Source: Theristus sp. LFF4_11
Lineage: Eukaryota > Nematoda > Chromadorea > Monhysterida > Xyalidae
DNA length: 64,000 bases
Assembly (NCBI GenBank): GCA_030248135.1
Contig: JASANC010005442.1
Span: 1 to 64,000 of the forward strand
Direction: 5' to 3'
In this document: piece by piece, positions 59,101 to 64,000 of the stretch
Layout: the number at the start of each line of letters is the position of its first letter
How positions within the stretch are numbered: position 1 is the stretch's first letter
Notes under the pieces: generated by a model
The model's input: only the letters and a program-made list of their open reading frames with translations
The model's database searches: none
What the model was told of the DNA's origin: nothing
Translations under genes and position numbers: made by a program

Positions 59101-61703
59101 TCAACGAAACACCCACAAAACCATATGGGCTGCGTACAGTTTGCATACAGCGCTGTTACGTCTGGGACGCCACCAAACAGACACACAAACTCGCGCAGCA
59201 TTTTACACACATACACACAACACGTTTTGGTCGTTGGCTTTTGAGCGATGTGAAAGCAAAATACACACCATTTTACATGTATAAAACAAACCCAGAAAAT
59301 GAGAGCAAAACGCAAGAGCGAGAGAAAGAGAGAAACAGATAGCAGACGAGATAATAAACGAAAAACCGAACAAAACACTGAACCCCTGAAAAAACTAGAC
59401 GGACAAGCTGGCTAGCGTTCGAAGACTGGCACTGTGTCTGTGCATCGATGAGCGCTGGCGGTGCAATGTGGCTAACTGCGCTCCGCTGTTTTGATAACAT
59501 GATTTTTATGTTTTTTGGATTTGAAATTTTGAGTCCAAAACAAAAAAAAACATGAAAAATAATTTGATCGAAGCCAAAACGAACCAAATCGGAAGATTAC
59601 AAATTTAATTCTTGAAATCAGTTCTTGGTTCAAAGCTTTTCAGATTAAATTTTTTTATGACCGTCACAACAAATGTTGCCAGTTCCACATTATAATTATT
59701 TATGATGCCATATCTTGGCTGCATGGAAAAATTGCTACGTTAATTCTAGGGTTTGAAATTTTCAGTCTGCTTGGTCAAGTCAAGATCAAAAGAATATGAA
59801 ATTGCTCGTGCGTGGATTTTTTGTTTTGGCTTTTGAGTTCGAAGACGAGGAATCGGACAACAGCAGATATTGTTCTTTCTACATGAACGTCAGTTGGCGC
59901 TATTGCACAAGCAAGCGCCTGAGTGCGCGAAATCTAGCTCTCGAATTCAACTATGACGGGCACGATAAAAATCATAAATATCACGAGCAATGATGGGCGG
60001 CAACGGACAAGCAAAACACGCTGAAAGAATGCACCGAAAAAAACATGCACACAGACGAGACACAAGCAAACAGTTCACGTTCCGTTTGCGCATCATGTGC
60101 ATTATTAGCGGGACAAGAAAGATTGGCTTTCGCTTTTTTGTCATTTCAAAATCAGAACAGCACGCACGCCCACTGGACCTAAAAAAGTGAACGACTTACG
60201 TATGATAACAGAACCGAACAACCAGAAACGGAACGGTGTGATGGTAGAAATCAGAGTTTGATTAATGTCGGTTTTATGAGTCTTTTGTATCAAGGACAGG
60301 CGAGGTGGGTTTTGCAAAGAAACCATAAACTTATCTTTTTTAGATTTCGATTTTTGACAATATGGTCTGATAGTGTTTGTGGTTTCACCCTGCGTGACTA
60401 CAACCGCGATGTTACAATTGTCAGTACACAGTTCATAAAGCTACAACTTCTACTTTTACGCACATGCGTGTTTTCAGCACGTGAACATAAGCCTACCCAA
60501 TTAGCTATGAGGTTCTATTACTGCGGCAGTACAACAAGCATACAAGCAATCAGCTGTGCTTGCTGCCTGCCGTAATTTCAAATGATTTTTACAGCCTTTT
60601 ACAGCAAAAAACTGGACTAACATGCAGTTCAAAAGTAGGACTAAAAGTACTGGTTCATTTCACACTGAGACCGTTTTTGTAATAGGTTTTTACTAGCAAA
60701 AAGCTGAACAGACGACACGACACGCAAGTTATCATATCCATTTGCGCTGTCAAAACGGTATTAGTAAAAAGGTGATCGTGACCGTGAAAGAAACACGCGA
60801 ATGGCAACCGAGAAATTGAGATGCAAGGAACTGGATCCGAAACCGCTAGCAATCAGCGTGATCGGGCACTTTGAAAAAAATCCAAACCAAACTTGCTACT
60901 GGAGCAACAACCGGTGTATCACTGTTGTCCCACCTGAATCAACTCCATCTTCGTGTGGTACTCTGACACGAGCACGTTGCGTCCGTCCGAGAATCGCGTC
61001 AACGAGATGAACAGACGGCCGGTGACCATTCGGTGCGCGTCTGTCGGCAGCATTTCGTCGAGTGCGTTGCGCAGCATGCCCATCAGATTGAACGACGGAC
61101 GCAGCGGGCCCAGTGGCGTGCTGCGCGCCTGCAATGCGTCCAACGGGGTCAGCAGCGGTGGTACGAACCCCTGACGCGTCTTATGAGTTTGAATACGTGA
61201 TCATGCAGGCTTCCATGTCATTTCACACGACTTCGTTCATGGAGCAAACAAACGATTTTTCATTTCTATGTCGCAGAGAACACGCGTGCGAAATGCGAAA
61301 CACACAACATGTGAAATGAAAACGGCTCCGAACGGGCCCAGTCACGTTGAAGCACGTTGAATGGGTGCGAAACTGAAAAACTTGAGTTTGGTTGTAATGA
61401 CGCAACGTTCAACCGTCAGCAAGGTCATCACAATGCAAACCGTTGGTATACAACAAACACCAAGCACACTGTGCACGCTTCGCCGACCTGTATGACCAAT
61501 TTCAAGGTGTCTGTGGTCGCCTGTCCCAAGCAGCAGTCGCACATCAACGCGGCAGCGACCAACGCGCCAGCGGAGCACCCGAGCATGCTGGCCGACTTGA
61601 CGGCCTCCGGCACGTACTCCTTCACTGCGGCCGCAACGCCCACGTGGTAGATGCCGAGGAAACCGCAGCCGGCGAACGACAGGTTCACTTGGTAGCACGA
61701 CAT
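44154..61703 (-). CDS. Patatin-like phospholipase domain protein (ATGL/brummer-type triglyceride lipase)
   Basis: Lipid-droplet lipase of the PNPLA2 group, cleaving triacylglycerol to diacylglycerol and fatty acid. Twelve exons read downward: 61488-61703, 60934-61170, 54091-54156, 52352-52625, 51853-52178, 51222-51455, 50872-50979, 50574-50728, 50218-50337, 49866-50077, 44918-45510, 44154-44615, in phase, giving about 1,000 residues. Glycine-rich oxyanion loop GCGFLG near residue 12. GCSAG (GxSxG, nucleophile Ser near residue 44) and YIDGG (catalytic Asp in a DG dyad) complete the Ser-Asp pair. Family blocks TGRLFISLTRFSDGRNVLVS, FIPFYCGTVPPTLRG and KYLTLPYMIP are clear. Human ATGL is about 504 residues; the excess is poorly conserved acidic, Gln-, His- and Thr-rich sequence after residue ~265. 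Exon 7's donor (GTC|GTACAG) is the least certain. Introns hold Helitrons and several MITEs. Confidence 0.9.
45628..47015 (+). mobile_element. Non-autonomous Helitron, copy A
   Basis: Begins TCTATTATACTAAAAATG just after an A and ends GGGTCAATTGGCTAG: the 5'-TC and CTAG-3' ends of Helitrons, with no inverted repeats. The interior holds minisatellite blocks of AAAAAGGCTTGGCTTAGGTT...GAACGGGTAAA. No Rep/helicase frame. About 95% identical to copy B by eye. Confidence 0.8.
45780..48215 (+). repeat. Internal minisatellite of Helitron copies A and B
   Basis: Units of roughly 85-170 bp repeat the phrases CAAAAAGGCTTG(G/A)CTTAGG, TTAGGGTGAACGGGTAAAAA and AAATCATAAACTTCGCATTT several times in each copy (about 46270-46860 and 47660-48215). 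Confidence 0.65.
47016..48388 (+). mobile_element. Non-autonomous Helitron, copy B
   Basis: Starts at the base right after copy A's CTAG with the same TCTATTATACTAAAAATG end, and ends TTGGCTAG. Differs from A by small indels in homopolymers and point changes. Reading frames of 67-107 codons shared by A and B on the minus strand match nothing I know. Confidence 0.8.
48389..49703 (+). mobile_element. Non-autonomous Helitron, copy C (diverged)
   Basis: Begins TCATCATAATACTAAGATAA directly after copy B and ends with the hairpin CCGTGCCGTAGGCACGG followed by GTCAATTGGCTAG, then a host T. The hairpin 13 bases before CTAG is the classic Helitron 3' end. Contains internal direct duplications of about 35 bp (48505-48575) and about 84 bp (48728-48900). 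Confidence 0.8.
51560..51720 (-). repeat. Dispersed repeat family, copy 4 (lipase intron 5, reversed)
   Basis: The reverse complement carries ATATAGCGACCGAAATCGAG, TAGCACTGGTGGTGCCTCCA, GGACAGAGTGAAACTTAGAG and CGCGGGACGCTCAGCGTGC, parallel to the copy at 10320-10535. Confidence 0.62.
52745..52930. mobile_element. TGACGTCA-type MITE, copy 3 (lipase, just upstream of exon 4)
   Basis: The left end is degenerate (TGTCAGGTTAGAAATGACAT). The interior GGACTTTCAGTTTGGCTGAT matches copy 2. The right end TTGACGTCATTTCGGTCTGA...ATGTTCAA matches copies 1 and 2. Confidence 0.65.
52975..54032. mobile_element. ~1.06-kb inverted-repeat element with A/T-homopolymer arms (lipase intron 3)
   Basis: Outer ends TATAGGGTTAGGGG and CCCCTAACCCTAG are inverted copies. 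Next to each lie 60-90 bases of nearly pure A and T runs (52989-53060 and 53920-54015) that can pair. The unique centre (53070-53900) has a poly-C run at 53340 and no recognised gene. Confidence 0.6.
54157..60933. other. 6.8-kb second intron of the lipase gene
   Basis: No exon or gene is recognised. CA/TG-rich microsatellite stretches at about 56760-57010, 57115-57140, 57280-57330, 57535-57600 and 59085-59225, and a GAAC-type run at 55975-55995. The GC-richer 57100-58150 part could be an internal promoter region, but nothing proves it. Confidence 0.45.
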
Positions 61704-62067
61704 TGCTTCGGCCGAGCGTGATTGCGATCGACGGCTCAGTTTTTTATTTGATTTTTGTTTGACTGCGATATCGATATTTTCGATCACCCGCAACTTTCAG
61801 TAGCACCAATGTGAGTGTTCAGGCGATAATTGATTTCTTTTGTTTTCTGTCGTTGCTTTATTAGTTCAATCTCTTGATGTATTGCTGTTAGTTTTGGAAG
61901 ACGCCACATGAAATGACTGCAAAACTTGAACCTGAAAAATGTTTGACGATTTTTTCGAAATGATTTTCGAACAGGATCAGACAATCAGACATCGTTAGAA
62001 CAGAATTGAAGGTCTCCGTTTGATACGCTGTTCATGCAGTTTTATCGGAGTTCCTGCGGTTCGCGAA

Positions 62068-62101
62068 ATAAAATGAAATGAAATGAAATGAAATGAAATG
62101 A
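62068..62101 (+). repeat. Pentanucleotide microsatellite (AAATG)n
   Basis: About six to seven perfect AAATG units. Confidence 0.9.
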
Positions 62102-62739
62102 ACAGAAGCAAAAGTAAAAAAAGATCGAAGTTCAAACACTAGTAGTATCCAATCAGTAATTTTGGCAGGTACTCCAATAACCTGGTACGAAACACGTGAT
62201 AAAATAAGAAAGCAAGGGTGGATCCGGGGTGACTTTTTATCAGTGGTAGCTGATAACTAAGCAAAAAGAGACAACATACACATGTAAGAGAAAGTAAAGG
62301 GCACAGGTTGTGGACTGTGCACACTGTTGGGCTCACTCATGCAAGGTTGGTTCCGTGATAAAAAGTTTCATTTTATGCAGCCAATCATGTACCATCTTTT
62401 TGCTGCTAAACTGTTGAGTGATCTTACCGCAACGCGAACGCAAAAAAATCGAAAAGTGCAAAAAAAGAAAAGAGAAAAAGATTCTTGAAAACACAGCTGG
62501 CACCAGCGTTTTCTCGCGCACGTTGTCAGGCACAAAAATAAAATCACGTGATTCAGCCAAACCAACGTAAACAAAGCAGCCACCACACACAAACGAAAAA
62601 CTACATTACGTGGAAAAAGTGCATTATTTGCAACGGTAAGCGCGTGTGGTGTGTTGTTGACAGCCGACACGCACTGGCAAAAATAAACCTTTTCCGCGAG
62701 AATTCCAAAAAAACCGTGCACTTGAATGGATATTTTCGT

Positions 62740-62745
62740 TTTATT
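62740..62745 (-). terminator. Probable poly(A) signal of VPS18
   Basis: Minus-strand AATAAA about 170 bases beyond the VPS18 stop codon. Confidence 0.5.
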
Positions 62746-62913
62746 CAATGAAGTAAATTTGGCCATCAATTGTGGTATGATACCGGTGTTGTTTCATAAT
62801 CAGACAGAGTAATAAAAGCTAAGCGAACATAATTCACAAGCAAAAATATCAAAATATCACAATGCAAACAGAGAGAAAAACATTAAGAGTAACCCGATAT
62901 CATTGTATGATGG

Positions 62914-64000
62914 CTATCGGAAATCCCAGGATTTCAGTTCTGCAAAATATTCTTTCGGGGTGAAGAACGGCTTGTCGATTAAGCTGAAATGAACAAAACA
63001 ATAAATAAAATTTTGATAACACTTCAGGAAAACCGTTTTTCCAGCTTCATAGTTTACCTGACAGCAACGTCAGAGCACCAGGGGCATTTCTCGGCCAAGA
63101 TGTGGTCCACTTTTGCTTGCAACTCTTCTGTTGACCGGTCACGTGACGCTGATTCTGGTTTACGGTCGCCGACGCCTGTTTCGTCAAGGCGGCCAGCAGC
63201 AAGCAGGTTCGCCTGCTTCAGTTTGTCCAATTCATCGAATGCTTCCTGAACAAAAAACATTTATTAGTGTCGTAATGCCGCCAGCTAATAGGATCAATCA
63301 GTGCACCCATGATTTTAAATCCAACCAATCAAGAGTGTAAGTATAGAAAAAATGTAATTCACCGACGACAAATGCTGCACGAGTTCTTGTTCGATACAGT
63401 CCACATGGAATGTGTGTCTGCACGGGAACGCGTAGAACGGACGAGTCAGTGCGGGCGTGTTGCACGTGCCACAGTGGTCGTCAGCACGCACAAGCACAAA
63501 CCTGCAGAAAAAAGGTGAAAAAATACTGGCGTTCGTTATCCTTTTCGACAGAGAAAGAAGAATTAGTTTTGTGACTGAAGCGGCAACTCAAAATGTTCAT
63601 CTGTCGCATATACAAGGGAAGGGACGCGGCAATCACGTCTGCAGTTTTTATTTCAGTTTTCTGAATGAACCAAGATTCTCTGCAGTTTATTTCTATATCA
63701 CACTCAATTAGTTGATTGGTTGGTGACCACGTGATGCATGCATTCTGTGCAGACACTGCTGTGGAGGCGGAGTCTGTCTTTCTGCGCAGGAATGCATGTA
63801 TCACGTGGTCACCAACGAATCAGCTAATTGCATACGATATAGAAACAGACAGACAGTGTCCGTGATCGTGCACAGACACAAAGCGTGCACCTGCTCTTCA
63901 AAGCCTCCATGTCGTCAGCGATCATGCGCGCATCATCGACGGCCTCTTTCATCTCGTGCTGCAACTGGCGTATCCGACCGGAATGCTCCTTGAGACATTC
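62914..64000 (-). CDS. VPS18: Vacuolar protein sorting 18 (VPS18), C-terminal part
   Basis: Core subunit of the HOPS and CORVET tethering complexes that drive endosome and lysosome fusion. Only the last four exons are in the window: 63891-64000 (continuing beyond the edge), 63363-63501, 63058-63245, 62914-62983, in phase. The first visible part is the coiled-coil segment (RIRQLQHEMKEAVDDA). The RING-H2-like zinc domain follows: CGTC, FPCRHTFHVDC, then after a variable Lys/Asp/Glu-rich insert CPWC. The protein ends LIDKPFFTPKEYFAELKSW, matching the family's SIDRPF-type end. The order coiled coil, RING, split CxxC and terminal PF motif is specific for VPS18. A 155-bp palindrome lies in the intron between 63501 and 63891. 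Confidence 0.9.
63691..63845. repeat. Near-perfect 155-bp palindrome (VPS18 intron)
   Basis: Two arms of about 65 bases: TTCTATATCACACTCAATTA...GGTGACCACGTGATGCATGC on the left and its mirror GCATGTATCACGTGGTCACC...CGATATAGAA on the right, around a short loop at about 63755-63775. Either a MITE with very long arms or a hairpin-RNA source. No coding frame. Confidence 0.75.

Larger units (their letters stand above)
61704..62913. other. Intergenic region, lipase promoter side and VPS18 3' UTR
   Basis: Includes an AAATG pentanucleotide run at 62068-62101 and a poly(A) signal for VPS18 at 62740-62745. No gene is seen. Confidence 0.5.

Overview
The window looks like a piece of an invertebrate animal nuclear genome. 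Protein-coding genes are split into many short exons with mostly GT-AG introns, intergenic DNA is AT-rich, and transposon-like repeats sit in almost every intron. The recognisable genes are animal housekeeping and metabolic genes (exocyst SEC15, DSCC1, FMO, an SLC5 carrier, a QSER1/PRR12-like protein, an ATGL/brummer-type lipase, VPS18). The sequence alone does not fix the phylum.

Layout. 1-3060: a large foldback element with long inverted arms and 56-bp tandem repeats. 4196-15253 (+): exocyst component 6/SEC15 in 19 exons; reading phase is consistent at every junction. Its 4.7-kb intron 2 holds a complete eight-exon gene on the opposite strand (5121-7258) for a secreted protein with two tandem Lcl_C/DUF1566 domains, a family known mainly from bacteria. 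17584-21095 (+): DSCC1, cohesion-loading clamp-loader subunit. 21652-21804 (-): a possible 50-residue one-pass membrane protein. 23069-26020 (-): flavin-containing monooxygenase. 27114-30437 (-): SLC5-family sodium-coupled transporter. 31469-38720 (-): very large Q/S-rich nuclear protein with a C-terminal conserved region like QSER1/PRR12. 44154-61703 (-): patatin-like triglyceride lipase spread over 17.5 kb. 62914-64000 (-): the 3' end of VPS18, cut by the window edge.

Mobile DNA. Non-autonomous elements dominate the non-coding part: three head-to-tail Helitrons (45628-49703) inside the lipase gene; a MITE family with TGACGTCA in its terminal repeats (three copies); a G-run-rich inverted-repeat element in DSCC1; an A/T-extreme inverted-repeat element in the lipase gene; a 155-bp near-perfect palindrome in VPS18; and a dispersed repeat family with four copies.

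The genes do not form a pathway and show no operon organisation. SEC15 and VPS18 act in vesicle tethering, and the lipase, FMO and SLC5 carrier in metabolism. The most unusual item is the bacterial-type Lcl_C gene that carries introns and lies nested in SEC15.
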